Assembly (NCBI RefSeq): GCF_000175935.2
Contig: NC_014837.1
Location: forward strand, 2,356,001-2,420,000
DNA: 64,000 nucleotides
DNA from: Pantoea sp. At-9b
Lineage (GTDB): Bacteria > Pseudomonadota > Gammaproteobacteria > Enterobacterales > Enterobacteriaceae
Direction: 5' to 3'
In this document: positions 12,179 through 21,877 of the stretch, piece after piece
Position numbering within the stretch: the stretch's first letter is position 1
Layout of the letters: each line of letters starts with the position of its first letter
Made by a program: the position numbers and the translations under genes
The notes under the pieces: generated by a model
The model's input: only the letters and a program-made list of their open reading frames with translations
Databases searched by the model: none
What the model was told of the DNA's origin: nothing

Positions 12179-13929
12179 GGGAAATCATCGTCGATAATTT
12201 TGCCGGTGGCGGCGGAGCCAGCACCGGAATTGAAATGGCTACCGGTCGCAGCGTGGATATCGCTATTAACCACGACCCCAACGCAATCGCCATGCACACC
12301 ACCAACCATCCCGACACCCTGCATTACTGCGAATCGGTGTTCGATATCGACCCGCTGGCAGCCACCGCTGGCGCGCCGGTCGGTCTCGCCTGGTTCTCGC
12401 CGGACTGCCGCCACTTCAGCAAAGCCAAAGGCAGTAAGCCGGTTAAAAAGGAGATTCGCGGGCTGGCGTGGATTGTGATCCGCTGGGTGCTGGCGAAGCG
12501 GCCACGCGTTGTGATGCTGGAAAACGTGGAAGAGTTCAAAACCTGGGGGCCGCTGCTTGCCGATGAGGACCGGCCAGACCTGGCGCGCGCGGGGGAAACA
12601 TTCGCCGCATTCGTGGGCATGCTCAGCTCCGGCGTTGCCGCTGATCATCCGGCACTGGATGAAGTGTGCGAGTTCCTGAATATTGACCGTCACAGTGCTG
12701 ACTCGCGCCGCCTGGTGGCCGGGCTGGGTTATGCCGTCGAGCATCGTGAGCTGCGCGCCTGCGACTATGGCGCGCCGACAATCCGCAAACGCTTCTTCAT
12801 GGTAATGCGCTGCGACGGGAAGCCGGTAATGTGGCCGCAGCCAACGCACGGAGATCCAAAAAGTCTGCCGGTTCAGTCCGGACATCTGAAGCCGTGGCGC
12901 ACAGCAGCAGAGTGTATTGACTGGTCGATCCCCTGCCCCAGTATTTTCGGGCGCAGCAAGCCGCTGGCAGAAAATACGATGAAGCGCATCGCGCGCGGCA
13001 TCCAGCGCTTTGTGTTAGACAATCCGACGCCGTTCATCGTGAAGTGCAACCACACCAGCAACCGAACGAAGTATGACTGTTTCTGGGGGCAGTCGCTGGA
13101 AGAACCGCTGAAAACCATCACGCAAACCCACGGCTATGCAGTTGTCACGCCACATCTGACTAAATTCCGGACCGGCGCAACAGGGCAGGAGCTTACCGAG
13201 CCTGCGCCCACCGTCACGGCTGGGGCATCACAGCGCCCGGGCGGAAATGGTCATGCACTGGGAATTGTTGAGGCACAGCTATCACCGTTTGTTTCCCGGC
13301 AGTTCGGCAGCAGCATCGGCCACGTAATGGATGAACCAGCGGGAACAGTTACAGCTGGCGGCGGCGGTAAAAGCGCGCTGGTCACCACCTTTCTGGCGAA
13401 GCACTTCGGCGGTAATTACACCGGCCCCGGCGCGGCGGTGGATGCGCCAGCACACACCGTAACCACCACCGATCACCATGCCCTGGTCACTTCCAACCTG
13501 GTAAAGATGCGCGGCACCAACACTGGTCAGAAAACCGATGATCCGCTGCAAACGGTCACCGCCGGTGGCAATCATTTCGGCGAGGTCCGTGCCTTCCTGA
13601 TGAAGTATTACGGCAATGAGAAAGGCGGTGTTGACCTGAACGACCCGTTGGGAACAGTCACCACCAACGACCGCTTCGGCCTGGTGACTGTAGAAGGTAT
13701 CGATTACCAGATCATCGATATCGGCATGCGGATGCTTCAACCGCATGAACTCTACGCCGCCCAGGGCTTCCCATCCTGGTATGTCATCGACTGCGATTAT
13801 CGCGGCGTGAAATACGCCAAAGACAAACAGGTTGCCCGCTGTGGCAACGCCGTGCCGCCACCGTTTGCCGAGGCGCTGGTTCGCGCCAACCTGCCTGAAA
13901 TGTGTACCCGCAATACTACCGCTGCCTGA
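12175..13929 (+). CDS. DNA C5-cytosine methyltransferase with internal repeats
   Basis: 584 residues, much longer than the 330-470 usual for C5 methylases. Motif I DNFAGGGGAST (7-17), motif IV SPDCRHFSKAKG with catalytic Cys78 (PDC in place of the common PPC), motif VI ENVEEF (116-121), motif VIII-like IRKRFFMVM, and motifs IX-X near the C-terminus (QGFPSWYVID; GNAVPPPFAEAL). Residues about 300-505, the usual target-recognition region, hold six copies of a (D/E)xPxxTVT module spaced 35-50 residues. Probably protects phage DNA from restriction. Coupled to the Dam gene. Confidence 0.9.
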   Translation: MREIIVDNFAGGGGASTGIEMATGRSVDIAINHDPNAIAMHTTNHPDTLHYCESVFDIDPLAATAGAPVGLAWFSPDCRHFSKAKGSKPVKKEIRGLAWIVIRWVLAKRPRVVMLENVEEFKTWGPLLADEDRPDLARAGETFAAFVGMLSSGVAADHPALDEVCEFLNIDRHSADSRRLVAGLGYAVEHRELRACDYGAPTIRKRFFMVMRCDGKPVMWPQPTHGDPKSLPVQSGHLKPWRTAAECIDWSIPCPSIFGRSKPLAENTMKRIARGIQRFVLDNPTPFIVKCNHTSNRTKYDCFWGQSLEEPLKTITQTHGYAVVTPHLTKFRTGATGQELTEPAPTVTAGASQRPGGNGHALGIVEAQLSPFVSRQFGSSIGHVMDEPAGTVTAGGGGKSALVTTFLAKHFGGNYTGPGAAVDAPAHTVTTTDHHALVTSNLVKMRGTNTGQKTDDPLQTVTAGGNHFGEVRAFLMKYYGNEKGGVDLNDPLGTVTTNDRFGLVTVEGIDYQIIDIGMRMLQPHELYAAQGFPSWYVIDCDYRGVKYAKDKQVARCGNAVPPPFAEALVRANLPEMCTRNTTAA

Positions 13930-13938
13930 GGAGAAATT

Positions 13939-14142
13939 ATGGAAGATCACTACATGCTGACCAATGATGTGCTTAACCGCTTCAAAATATCGCGGAAAAC
14001 GCTCTTTCACTGGCGCAATAGCGAAAAGATGCCGAAAGGCTTTGCATGCCCTTTTCCAGCGCCAGACCTGCCGGGTAACCCTAACCGCTGGCGCACATCA
14101 ACCATTGAAGCGTGGGAGGACAAAACATCCCAGAAGCATTAA
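13939..14142 (+). CDS. Excisionase / AlpA-like HTH protein
   Basis: 67 residues: [20 protein letters not shown] followed by [16 protein letters not shown] and STIEAWEDK. This is the winged-helix pattern of AlpA/MerR-like excisionases. GAGGAGAAATT precedes the ATG. It is the last gene of the early operon and meets the integrase gene tail to tail (4-bp overlap), the normal place for a recombination directionality factor. Confidence 0.8.
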   Translation: MEDHYMLTNDVLNRFKISRKTLFHWRNSEKMPKGFACPFPAPDLPGNPNRWRTSTIEAWEDKTSQKH

Positions 14143-15332
14143 CCGAACTGCTCCCCCATAATCTCACTCAGTTTATCCTCCCATACCTTCACCCAGCGTC
14201 TCTGGTCATCCATGTAATCGTGCAGGTTGTAATGCGCCATTACGCCGATCATCTGGTGCCCGAGCAACTTCTCTACGACATAAGGCGGGCAACCCAGCTC
14301 CGACATCATCGTTGCAAAGGTTCGCCTTAGGTCGTGGAGCGACCATTCCTCCATTTTTGCCCCTTGCCTGATACTTTTCGCAAAATTCGCCGCGACCTGG
14401 CCGTTTAACGGCCGGTCCTTCTCTCGGTCTGGAAATGATCGTGCAGAAGTGACAACGTGACGGGTATCCACTGAATCCTTTCTTTCCTGTAGCATCCTTA
14501 CTGCCGCCGGGCTTAACGCTCGCCGGATGGTCATTCGTGTTTTGTAATGCGTTGCCGGAATCGTCCAGATCTGATTTTCCAGATCGAACCAGTCCCATGT
14601 TGCCTGGCGGATTTCAGATGTGCGGCAACCAGTCAGCATGATAAATCGAACAAGAAATTTTGCCTCAGCCCCCTGCCGGAATCGCAACCAGTCATAGACC
14701 GTCCTCAGTTCGTCGGCGCTCAGTTTCCTGTCTTTAATTTTTGGTTTCTGCCCGACGTCGCTGGGCACAAGATTTTCCAGCGGGTTAACCTTGATGACAT
14801 CACGGTTGAGACAGAACCGGAACGCGCGTTTACACAGAGAGAACATATGGTGTGCCATAACACGGCTTTCCATTCTGTCGAACAGGTTCACCCAGTTTTC
14901 GCGGCTGGTGTTATCGACCTTCACGTCACCCAGCACCGGAGCAATATGCTTGTTGAAAATGCCCCAGTTGTAATCGACTTTCACCATTCCGGCGGGGATG
15001 CAGTAACGTTCAGTCCAATATTCAAACGCTTCCCGGACAGATAGTGCCTCTGTGCGCTCGAGCAACTGCAACTTGAGCTTTTCACGCGGATCAAATCCGT
15101 TTTCCAACCAGTTTCGAAGCGTCTGCCGTTTTTCCCTGGCCTGGGCGATCGACATCGCCGGGTAGTTGCCGATGGTCAGCTTTACCGGTTTGTCACGCCA
15201 GCGGTAGCGGTAGATGAAAGAGATTTTCCCCGTCTTACTGATTTTTGCATTCAGTCCGTGGGAATCAGATATAATTTCTTCCGCGTCTATCGGACGCCCG
15301 AGAGCCTTCCTGAGTTTCGTATCCGTGAGCAT
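14139..15332 (-). CDS. Tyrosine-recombinase integrase
   Basis: 397 residues from an ATG at 15332 (CCTGGA just upstream). An N-terminal arm-binding domain ([20 protein letters not shown]) and core-binding domain precede the catalytic domain. Active-site residues are Arg237 (TGCRTSEIR), His333 and Arg336 (LHDLRRTF), His359 (LLGHQ) and Tyr368 (MAHYN). All are present, so it should be functional. Its 5' end faces the host genes, which puts the attachment site just to the right. Closest in layout to P4/phage integrases with a DUF4102-like arm domain. Confidence 0.93.
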   Translation of the reverse strand: MLTDTKLRKALGRPIDAEEIISDSHGLNAKISKTGKISFIYRYRWRDKPVKLTIGNYPAMSIAQAREKRQTLRNWLENGFDPREKLKLQLLERTEALSVREAFEYWTERYCIPAGMVKVDYNWGIFNKHIAPVLGDVKVDNTSRENWVNLFDRMESRVMAHHMFSLCKRAFRFCLNRDVIKVNPLENLVPSDVGQKPKIKDRKLSADELRTVYDWLRFRQGAEAKFLVRFIMLTGCRTSEIRQATWDWFDLENQIWTIPATHYKTRMTIRRALSPAAVRMLQERKDSVDTRHVVTSARSFPDREKDRPLNGQVAANFAKSIRQGAKMEEWSLHDLRRTFATMMSELGCPPYVVEKLLGHQMIGVMAHYNLHDYMDDQRRWVKVWEDKLSEIMGEQFG

Positions 15333-15456
15333 TCCAGGTACACTTTTTAGGGGTTGGGGCACAAAAGAGTACACAAAAAGCGTTGGACAAAGATACCCAA
15401 AAGGTAACAATAGGGATCAATTCGAGGCACGTAAATCAGCAAGGGCATGAATCAGA

Positions 15457-15534
15457 ATGGATAAAAAGTTACAGACCGAATCGAAGCGTAATTTAACGCT
15501 ACGCCTTGTTGAACTCTTCAAACGCGTTTTCTGA
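15457..15534 (+). CDS. 25-codon peptide at the prophage-host junction
   Basis: Frame MDKKLQTESKRNLTLRLVEL then FKRVF, with AAGGG nine bases before the ATG and a stop one base from the ATG of the membrane miniprotein that follows. The spacing suggests translational coupling or a leader peptide. It lies in the interval where the prophage must join the chromosome, so it may also be the surviving 3' part of an interrupted host gene. Confidence 0.3.
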   Translation: MDKKLQTESKRNLTLRLVELFKRVF

Positions 15535-15535
15535 T

Positions 15536-15706
15536 ATGTGGCGTTCTCTGGCTCTGCTGGTCGTGGTTTTCCTTCTGCTCGGCAGAGCACTCTGGATATG
15601 GCGTCAGCAGGGCTGGCGTCGCGCACGGCAGCAAATTGTGATGTTTATTGTGCTGGCGGCAGCGCTCCAGATGGTTAACCTGACCTTCGTTCTGCGCGGC
15701 GCATAA
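15536..15706 (+). CDS. Small two-helix membrane protein
   Basis: 56 residues: MWRSLALLVVVFLLLGRALW, a basic turn IWRQQGWRRARQQ, and a second hydrophobic helix IVMFIVLAAALQMVNLTFVL. A helical hairpin with a positive loop in the cytoplasm is the natural model. Convergent with yciY, which ends 17 bp away. No Shine-Dalgarno of its own, so it may rely on the 25-codon frame in front. A longer TTG start at 15506 is possible. Not recognised. Confidence 0.5.
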   Translation: MWRSLALLVVVFLLLGRALWIWRQQGWRRARQQIVMFIVLAAALQMVNLTFVLRGA

Positions 15707-15722
15707 ACGCCGCGTTTTTATC

Positions 15723-15896
15723 TCAGGTATTCTGGGTGATAAACAGGATGGAGCGGCGATGCTGCTGTGCCACCTGATGACGAATAGCATGAATACGTTT
15801 GTAACGTCGTGACTGCCCTTCCAGCCAGCGCGCACGGCGACGCTGTACCTGACGTAACATTCTCCAGCGAGCCACTTCATTTCTGCTTCGTCTCAT
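15723..15896 (-). CDS. yciY: YciY family protein
   Basis: 57 residues: MRRSRNEVARWRMLRQVQRR, RARWLEGQSRRYKRIHAIRH and QQHRRSILFITQNT, an Arg/Gln-rich small protein that matches E. coli YciY in length and pattern (RRSR.EV.RWRM.RQ, WLEGQSRR..RIH.IR). As in E. coli it lies just upstream of, and divergent from, cls. Function unknown. It is the first clearly recognisable host gene beyond the prophage. Confidence 0.9.
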   Translation of the reverse strand: MRRSRNEVARWRMLRQVQRRRARWLEGQSRRYKRIHAIRHQVAQQHRRSILFITQNT

Positions 15897-16058
15897 CACA
15901 TCCTCTCTGACAGGCTAATCACCGGCACGCATTATAGTGATCTGCTATAAAATGCCAATTCGAATCGCTTATCGTTACCCCGTTATGATTAAAGGTTTCG
16001 CTACCGTTCAGCAACACGTAAACTTTGCTCATCAAAGCGCGAACGGGATGTCCACTTA

Positions 16059-17519
16059 ATGACCACATTTTATACCCTTATCAGTTGGTTGCTGCTGTTT
16101 GGCTACTGGTTGCTTATTGCCGGGGTGACACTGCGTATTCTGATGAAGCGCCGTGCTGTCACGTCAGCGATGGCCTGGTTGCTGATTATCTACATTCTGC
16201 CGCTGGTGGGTATCATTGCGTATTTGTCATTTGGTGAACTGCATCTCGGCAAACGTCGCGCCGAACGCGCCCGTACCATGTGGCCCTCCACCGCCAAATG
16301 GCTGAACGACCTGAAACAGTGTCGCCATATCTTCGCCACCGAACATAGCGACGTGGCGCTATCGCTGTTCCAGCTTTGCCAACATCGTCAGGGAATCGCC
16401 GGGGTTAAAGGCAACCAGCTCCAGTTGCTAACCAACTCTGACGATGTGATGCATGCACTGATCCGCGATATCCAGTTGGCTCGGCATAACATCGAGATGG
16501 TGTTTTATATCTGGCAGCCAGGAGGCCTGGCTGATGAGGTGGCCGAGTCGCTGATGGCCGCATCACGCCGTGGCGTGCATTGTCGCCTGATGCTCGACTC
16601 CGCTGGCAGCGTCGCCTTCTTCCGCAGCCCATGGGTCGGTATGATGCGCAATGCAGGTATCGACGTGGTGGAAGCGCTACAGGTCAGCCTGTTGCGTGTC
16701 TTCCTGCGCCGCATGGATTTGCGTCAGCATCGCAAAGTGGTGTTGATCGATAACTACATTGCTTACACCGGCAGCATGAACCTGGTTGATCCACGCTTCT
16801 TTAAACAGGACGCTGGCGTCGGGCAATGGGTTGACGTGATGGCGCGTATGGAAGGCCCGGTAGCGACCACCATGGGGATTGTCTATTCCTGTGACTGGGA
16901 GATCGAAACCGGCAAACGCATCCTGCCACCCGCGCCGGATACCAATATCATGCCGTTTGAGAAAGAGAGCGGCCATACCATTCAGGTGATCGCCTCGGGG
17001 CCTGGCTTCCCGGAGGATATGATTCATCAGGCGTTGCTAACCGCTGTCTATTCGGCGCGCCATCAGTTGATCATGACCACCCCGTACTTCGTGCCCAGCG
17101 ATGATCTGCTGCATGCCATCTGCACCGCCGCTCTGCGCGGTGTTGAGGTTAGCATTGTGGTGCCACGCCATAACGATTCGTTGCTGGTGGGCTGGGCCAG
17201 CCGCGCCTTCTTCACCGAGCTACTGGAAGCCGGTGTGAAGATTTATCAGTTCGAAGATGGTCTGCTGCATACCAAAAGCGTGCTGGTTGATGGTCAGCTC
17301 AGTCTGGTGGGCACGGTGAATCTGGATATGCGCAGTTTGTGGCTCAATTTTGAGATAACCCTGGTGGTGGATGACGCCGGATTTGGCAGCGATCTCGCCT
17401 GCGTGCAGGATGATTACATCGCGCGTTCACGCCTGCTGGACGGCGCTCGCTGGGCAAAACGTGCCTGGTGGCAACGCATCGTCGAACGACTGTTTTACTT
17501 CTTCAGTCCTTTACTGTAA
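16059..17519 (+). CDS. clsA: Cardiolipin synthase A
   Basis: 486 residues, the E. coli ClsA length. Two N-terminal membrane helices (residues about 1-60) anchor a phospholipase-D domain with two HKD motifs, HRKVVLID (near 224) and HTKSVLVD (near 404). It joins two phosphatidylglycerol molecules into cardiolipin and glycerol at the inner membrane. GGGATG stands 8-13 bases before the ATG. yciU follows 36 bp downstream on the same strand, as in other enterobacteria. Confidence 0.97.
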   Translation: MTTFYTLISWLLLFGYWLLIAGVTLRILMKRRAVTSAMAWLLIIYILPLVGIIAYLSFGELHLGKRRAERARTMWPSTAKWLNDLKQCRHIFATEHSDVALSLFQLCQHRQGIAGVKGNQLQLLTNSDDVMHALIRDIQLARHNIEMVFYIWQPGGLADEVAESLMAASRRGVHCRLMLDSAGSVAFFRSPWVGMMRNAGIDVVEALQVSLLRVFLRRMDLRQHRKVVLIDNYIAYTGSMNLVDPRFFKQDAGVGQWVDVMARMEGPVATTMGIVYSCDWEIETGKRILPPAPDTNIMPFEKESGHTIQVIASGPGFPEDMIHQALLTAVYSARHQLIMTTPYFVPSDDLLHAICTAALRGVEVSIVVPRHNDSLLVGWASRAFFTELLEAGVKIYQFEDGLLHTKSVLVDGQLSLVGTVNLDMRSLWLNFEITLVVDDAGFGSDLACVQDDYIARSRLLDGARWAKRAWWQRIVERLFYFFSPLL

Positions 17520-17555
17520 AACGAGCGGAAATATTTACCGCCGCAGGGCACGCCA

Positions 17556-17885
17556 ATGACTATGGATTTAAATAATCGCCTTACCGAAGATGAAACGCTG
17601 GAACAGGCTTACGATATTTTTCTTGAGCTGGCAGGCGATAATCTCGATCCCGCAGACATCATTTTGTTCAACCTGCAATTTGAGGAACGCGGTGGCGCAG
17701 AGCTGTTCGATCCGTCAGAAGACTGGCAGGAGCATGTCGATTTCGACCTGAACCCTGACTTTTTCTCTGAGGTGGTGATTGGCCTCGGTGAAGCCGATGG
17801 TGAGCCGATTACCGATGTATTCGCGCGTATTCTGCTGTGCCGTGAGAAAGACCATAAGCTGTGTCATATTCTCTGGCGCGAATGA
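17556..17885 (+). CDS. yciU: YciU, DUF440 double-stranded-DNA mimic family
   Basis: 109 residues, very acidic: [55 protein letters not shown]. Matches UPF0263/DUF440 proteins, whose structure (HI1450) mimics the shape and charge of duplex DNA and may occupy DNA-binding proteins such as HU. Downstream of cls and convergent with oppF, as in E. coli. Confidence 0.93.
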   Translation: MTMDLNNRLTEDETLEQAYDIFLELAGDNLDPADIILFNLQFEERGGAELFDPSEDWQEHVDFDLNPDFFSEVVIGLGEADGEPITDVFARILLCREKDHKLCHILWRE

Positions 17886-17901
17886 TCGTAGCGCTACAAT
17901 A

Positions 17902-17931
17902 AACGCCGGGCACTTGCCCGGCGTTTTGTTT
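17902..17931. terminator. Bidirectional terminator between yciU and oppF
   Basis: AACGCCGGGCA (17902-17912) pairs with TGCCCGGCGTT (17915-17925) and is followed by TTGTTTT. The A-rich start serves the opposite strand, so it can end both yciU and the opp operon. Confidence 0.85.
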
Positions 17932-18932
17932 TACAGCGGGTCGACCTTCAGACAGGACACCGCATGGCGGAAGCTGCCCTCCAGCAGGGGACGCGTTTTC
18001 GCACACTCCGGCCCGGCAATCGGGCAACGGGTGCGGAATACGCAACCTGATGGCGGATTGATCGGCGATGGCAATTCCCCTTCCAGCAACTGAATCTGTT
18101 TGTTTTTCTCCAGATCCGGGTCAGGAATGGGCACCGCGGACATCAGCGCACGCGTATAGGGATGCTGCGGATTGTTGTACACCGCATCATACGTCCCTAA
18201 CTCCACCGCATGACCGAGATACATCACCAGCACGCGGTCGGAGATGTGTTTGACCACCGCCAGGTCGTGCGCGATGAAAATCAGCGACAGCCCCATCTCA
18301 CGTTGTAGCTGCTGCAACAGGTTCACCACCTGCGCCTGAATCGACACATCAAGCGCGGAAACCGGCTCATCACAGATGATCAGTTTTGGCTCAAGGATCA
18401 ACGCGCGCGCAATGCCGATACGCTGACACTGACCGCCAGAAAACTCATGCGGATAACGGTTGATGAGGTTTGGCAACAGCCCAACCTTCATCATCATGTT
18501 TTTAACCTTATCCTTCACTTCCTGACGCGGCATCTTCGGATGATAGGTACGTAGCGGTTCGGCAATGATATCGCCGATGGTCATACGGGGGTTGAGCGAC
18601 GCCAGCGGATCCTGGAAGATCATCTGGATATCACTGCGCGCTTTGCGCCACTCTTCCTGGCTCTGACCGAGTAAATCACGCCCCAGCCAAGCCACGCGAC
18701 CATCTGTGGCTTTCACCAGCCCGATAATCGCGCGGGCCAGCGTTGATTTACCGCAACCCGATTCACCCACCACGCCGAGGGTTTCCCCCTCGTACAGGCG
18801 CAGGCTCACACCATCCACCGCTTTCAGCGTCTTGGCGGGTTGCCAAAACCACTGTTTGCCATCTTTGATATCGAAATGCACTTTCAGATCGGCGATTTCG
18901 AGCAACACTTTCTTGTCAGCTACGGCGTTCAT
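17931..18932 (-). CDS. oppF: Oligopeptide ABC transporter ATPase OppF
   Basis: 333 residues. Walker A GESGCGKS (56-63), signature [10 protein letters not shown], Walker [14 protein letters not shown], and a C-terminal oligopeptide/nickel-type Cys region ([14 protein letters not shown]), which in this family can hold an Fe-S cluster or zinc. It pairs with OppD to drive OppBC. Last gene of the operon; its ATG overlaps the oppD stop (ATGA). Confidence 0.97.
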   Translation of the reverse strand: MNAVADKKVLLEIADLKVHFDIKDGKQWFWQPAKTLKAVDGVSLRLYEGETLGVVGESGCGKSTLARAIIGLVKATDGRVAWLGRDLLGQSQEEWRKARSDIQMIFQDPLASLNPRMTIGDIIAEPLRTYHPKMPRQEVKDKVKNMMMKVGLLPNLINRYPHEFSGGQCQRIGIARALILEPKLIICDEPVSALDVSIQAQVVNLLQQLQREMGLSLIFIAHDLAVVKHISDRVLVMYLGHAVELGTYDAVYNNPQHPYTRALMSAVPIPDPDLEKNKQIQLLEGELPSPINPPSGCVFRTRCPIAGPECAKTRPLLEGSFRHAVSCLKVDPL

Positions 18933-19942
18933 ACTAACTCCTCCACCGGCTTGAAACAGGCGCGCAAGCGACCTTCACCAAAAGGCTCCAATGCCGGTGC
19001 TGTGGCACAGACATCCATCGCATGTGGACAGCGTGGCTGGAATGGACACCCCTGCGGCAGGCGCAGCAGGTTGGGCGGATTACCCGGAATCGTCGTCAGC
19101 GACTCCCCTTCGGCATCGAGACGCGGTACCGCGCTCAGCAGCCCGATGGAGTAAGGATGCGCCGGTTGATAGAACACATCACGCGCCCGGCCATACTCCA
19201 TGGTACGTCCGGCATACATCACCAGCACCTTGTCGCAGATCCCGGCGACCACGCCCAGATCGTGCGTAATCATGATGATCGCTGTATTGAACTCACGCTT
19301 CAGTTCGTTCAGCAGCGTCATGATTTGTGCCTGTACCGTCACATCCAATGCCGTGGTGGGTTCATCGGCAATCAATAATTTCGGGCGACACAGCAGTGCC
19401 ATCGCAATCATCACGCGCTGGCGCATCCCACCGGAGAATTCATGGGGATACATTTTCATGCGCTTCCGCGCTTCCGGCATTTTCACTGCATCCAGCATAC
19501 GCACAGATTCTTCAAATGCCTGGGCGTTGCTCATCCCTTTGTGCAGCTTGAGCACTTCCATCAGCTGCTCACCGACGCGCATATACGGGTTTAGCGAGGT
19601 CATCGGATCCTGGAAAATCATCGCGATCTGCTCGGCACGCAGTTTGTTCAACGTATTTTCCGGCAGGTTGAGAATCTCCTGACCGTTAAATTTCGCCGAG
19701 CCACCAATGCGACCGTTTTTCGCCAACAAGCCCATCAGCGCAAACGCGGTCTGCGATTTACCGGAGCCGGACTCGCCCACGATGCCCAAGGTTTCACCGG
19801 CACGCAGCGAAAAATTGAGGTCGTTGACGGCGGTGACATCACCATCGTGCGTGCCAAAGGTGACGCGCAGGTCTTTCACATCTAACAACAGGTTGCTTCC
19901 CGCACGGGCCGCCATTGCTGGCTGAAATTCATGAATGGTCAT
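18929..19942 (-). CDS. oppD: Oligopeptide ABC transporter ATPase OppD
   Basis: 337 residues with Walker A GESGSGKS (56-63), signature FSGGMRQRVM, Walker B LLIADEPTTALD, the switch His (MITHDLGVV) and the family C-terminal CPFQPRCPHAMDVC cysteine cluster. Cytoplasmic partner of OppF in peptide import. Four-base overlap with oppF and an 11-bp gap after oppC indicate one transcript. Confidence 0.97.
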   Translation of the reverse strand: MTIHEFQPAMAARAGSNLLLDVKDLRVTFGTHDGDVTAVNDLNFSLRAGETLGIVGESGSGKSQTAFALMGLLAKNGRIGGSAKFNGQEILNLPENTLNKLRAEQIAMIFQDPMTSLNPYMRVGEQLMEVLKLHKGMSNAQAFEESVRMLDAVKMPEARKRMKMYPHEFSGGMRQRVMIAMALLCRPKLLIADEPTTALDVTVQAQIMTLLNELKREFNTAIIMITHDLGVVAGICDKVLVMYAGRTMEYGRARDVFYQPAHPYSIGLLSAVPRLDAEGESLTTIPGNPPNLLRLPQGCPFQPRCPHAMDVCATAPALEPFGEGRLRACFKPVEELV

Positions 19943-19953
19943 CGGGAAACTCC

Positions 19954-20862
19954 TTAACGATCTTTCGGGTCGAGGGCATCACGCAGGCCATCGCCGATAA
20001 AGTTAAAACAGAACAACGTGACCACGAGGAAACCCGCCGGGAACATCAGCAACCACGGGGAGACCTCCATTGAGTTAGCCCCGTCGCTTAATAATGCGCC
20101 CCAACTGCTCAGCGGCTCCTGGGTACCCAGACCCAGGAAGCTCAGAAAGGATTCGAACAGGATCATGCTCGGCACCAGCAATGAGGCATACACCACCACC
20201 ACACCCAGAACGTTGGGCACGATATGGCGCAGCACGATATTCATGGTCGATACGCCGCCAACCTGCGCCGCCTCAATAAACTCTTTGCGTTTCAGCCCCA
20301 GCGTTTGCCCACGCACGATACGTGCCATGTCCAGCCAGGACACCATACCGATGGCGACGAAAATCAACAGGATGTTACGGCCAAAGAAGGTCACCAGCAG
20401 AATGACGAAGAACATAAACGGGAAGGAGTTGAGAATCTCCAGAATACGCATCATCACCGAGTCGGTTTTCCCCCCCAGATAGCCAGCAGCCGAACCGTAT
20501 AAGGTGCCGACCAGCACCGCAATCAGTGCAGATGCAATGCCCACCATCAGCGAGATACGGCCACCAATCGCCACACGCACCAGCAAATCGCGCCCGGAAG
20601 AGTCAGTGCCAAACCAGTGGCCTGACGAGGTATCAGGCGGGGCCGACATCATGCCCCAATCGGTATCGTCGTAGCGGAATTGCGACAGCATCGGCGCGAA
20701 AATGACAAACAACGCGATCAGGACCAATACCAGCAGGCTGAACAACGCAGCACGGTTATGAATAAAGCGACGGCGCGCATCCTGCCACAGGCTGCGCCCT
20801 TCCACTTCCAGCTTTTCACTGAAGGCATCCAGAGCTTCGCTGTTTTTCTTACTTAACATCAT
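19954..20862 (-). CDS. oppC: Oligopeptide ABC transporter permease OppC
   Basis: 302 residues, same length as E. coli OppC and similar throughout (MMLSKKNSEALDAFSEKLEV, then the N-terminal span and periplasmic region). The permease domain carries the EAA coupling loop (EFIEAAQVGGVS...RHIVPNVLG) that docks the ATPases. Six predicted membrane helices. Two adjacent ATGs at 20862 and 20859 could start it; the first gives the usual length. Confidence 0.96.
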   Translation of the reverse strand: MMLSKKNSEALDAFSEKLEVEGRSLWQDARRRFIHNRAALFSLLVLVLIALFVIFAPMLSQFRYDDTDWGMMSAPPDTSSGHWFGTDSSGRDLLVRVAIGGRISLMVGIASALIAVLVGTLYGSAAGYLGGKTDSVMMRILEILNSFPFMFFVILLVTFFGRNILLIFVAIGMVSWLDMARIVRGQTLGLKRKEFIEAAQVGGVSTMNIVLRHIVPNVLGVVVVYASLLVPSMILFESFLSFLGLGTQEPLSSWGALLSDGANSMEVSPWLLMFPAGFLVVTLFCFNFIGDGLRDALDPKDR

Positions 20863-20876
20863 GGCGAACTCCGGTA

Positions 20877-21797
20877 TCAGTAACGAATCTTCGGATCGAT
20901 GACGGCATACAACACGTCAACAACCGCGTTAAACACAATGGTCAGCACCCCAACCAGGATGGTCAGGCTCATCACCAGCGAATAGTCACGGTTCAGCGCA
21001 CCATTAACGAACAGCTGGCCAATGCCTGGCAGACCGTAAATTGACTCAATCACCATGGAACCCGTGATGATGCCGACGAATGCCGGTCCCATATAGGAGA
21101 TGACCGGCAGCAGTGCCGGTTTCAGCGCGTGACGCAACACGATACGGCGCAGCGGCAAGCCTTTGGCCCGCGCGGTGCGGATAAAGTTGGAGTGCATCAC
21201 TTCAATCATCGAGCCACGCGTAATACGCGCGATGCTGGCGATATAAGCTAACGACAGCGCCACCATCGGCAGCAACATGTATTGCAGTTGCCCACCATTC
21301 CAGCCACCGCCAGGCAGCCAGCGCAGGGTGATGGCGAAGATCAGCACCAGCAACGGTGCCACCACAAAACTGGGTATCACCACGCCAGTCATGGCGACCC
21401 CCATCACCGCATAATCCCATAAACTGTTCTGCTTCAACGCAGCGATCACGCCCGCCGCAATCCCCAGCACCATCGCCAGCACAAACGCCGCGAGACCAAG
21501 TTTGGCCGATACCGGGAAGGCATGTCCCACCAGATAGTTGACGCTGTAGTCCTTGTACTTAAAGGAGGGACCAAAGTCGCCGTGCGCCAGCTGGATCAGA
21601 TAATCAACGTACTGCTTACCGATGGGATCGTTGAGATGATATTTGGCTTCGATATTCGCCATCACTTCCGGTGCCAAAGTGCGCTCGCCGGTAAACGGGC
21701 TGCCGGGGGCCAGTCGCATCATAAAAAAGGAGATGGTGATCAAAACGAAGAGCGTCGGAATCGCTTCAAGAATCCGGCGCAGGATGAATTTTAACAT
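20877..21797 (-). CDS. oppB: Oligopeptide ABC transporter permease OppB
   Basis: 306 residues. N-terminal MLKFILRRILEAIPTLFVLI span, a periplasmic loop, and a BPD_transp_1 domain with EAA loop (NFIRTARAKGLPLRR...RHALKPALLP). Forms the membrane channel with OppC. Separated from oppA by 80 bp that contain a stem-loop, which would explain the usual excess of OppA over the membrane subunits. Confidence 0.96.
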   Translation of the reverse strand: MLKFILRRILEAIPTLFVLITISFFMMRLAPGSPFTGERTLAPEVMANIEAKYHLNDPIGKQYVDYLIQLAHGDFGPSFKYKDYSVNYLVGHAFPVSAKLGLAAFVLAMVLGIAAGVIAALKQNSLWDYAVMGVAMTGVVIPSFVVAPLLVLIFAITLRWLPGGGWNGGQLQYMLLPMVALSLAYIASIARITRGSMIEVMHSNFIRTARAKGLPLRRIVLRHALKPALLPVISYMGPAFVGIITGSMVIESIYGLPGIGQLFVNGALNRDYSLVMSLTILVGVLTIVFNAVVDVLYAVIDPKIRY

Positions 21798-21834
21798 TGC
21801 CGTACCTACCAGGCTGTTGCTTCACAAAGTAATG

Positions 21835-21854
21835 GGCGGTGCCGCAGCACCGCC
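21835..21854 (-). terminator. Intercistronic stem-loop between oppA and oppB
   Basis: GGCGGTGC (21835-21842), loop CGCA, GCACCGCC (21847-21854), read on the minus strand after oppA. There is no long T tract, so partial termination or 3'-end protection of the oppA message is more likely than full termination. Confidence 0.6.
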
Positions 21855-21877
21855 ACTGTCTGATAGCCTGTGTGCTA

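Larger units (their letters stand above)
1..15450. mobile_element. Lambdoid prophage, integrase-side arm (partial)
   Basis: A contiguous block of phage genes runs from an O-like replication gene cut by the left edge to a tyrosine integrase. It has a cro/cI switch, an early recombination operon, methyltransferases and an excisionase. Host synteny (yciY, cls, yciU, opp) begins directly after the integrase, so one attachment junction must lie between the integrase start (15332) and yciY (15723). Structural and lysis genes and the other att site are outside the window. Small overlapping genes and AT-rich cargo contrast with the core genes to the right. The exact right end was not determined because no second att copy is visible. 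Confidence 0.93.

Noticed and set aside
12166..14010. Long minus-strand frames (239 and 242 codons) opposite the C5 methyltransferase
   Set aside because: They are open only because of the GC-rich codon pattern of the real gene and show no recognisable domain.
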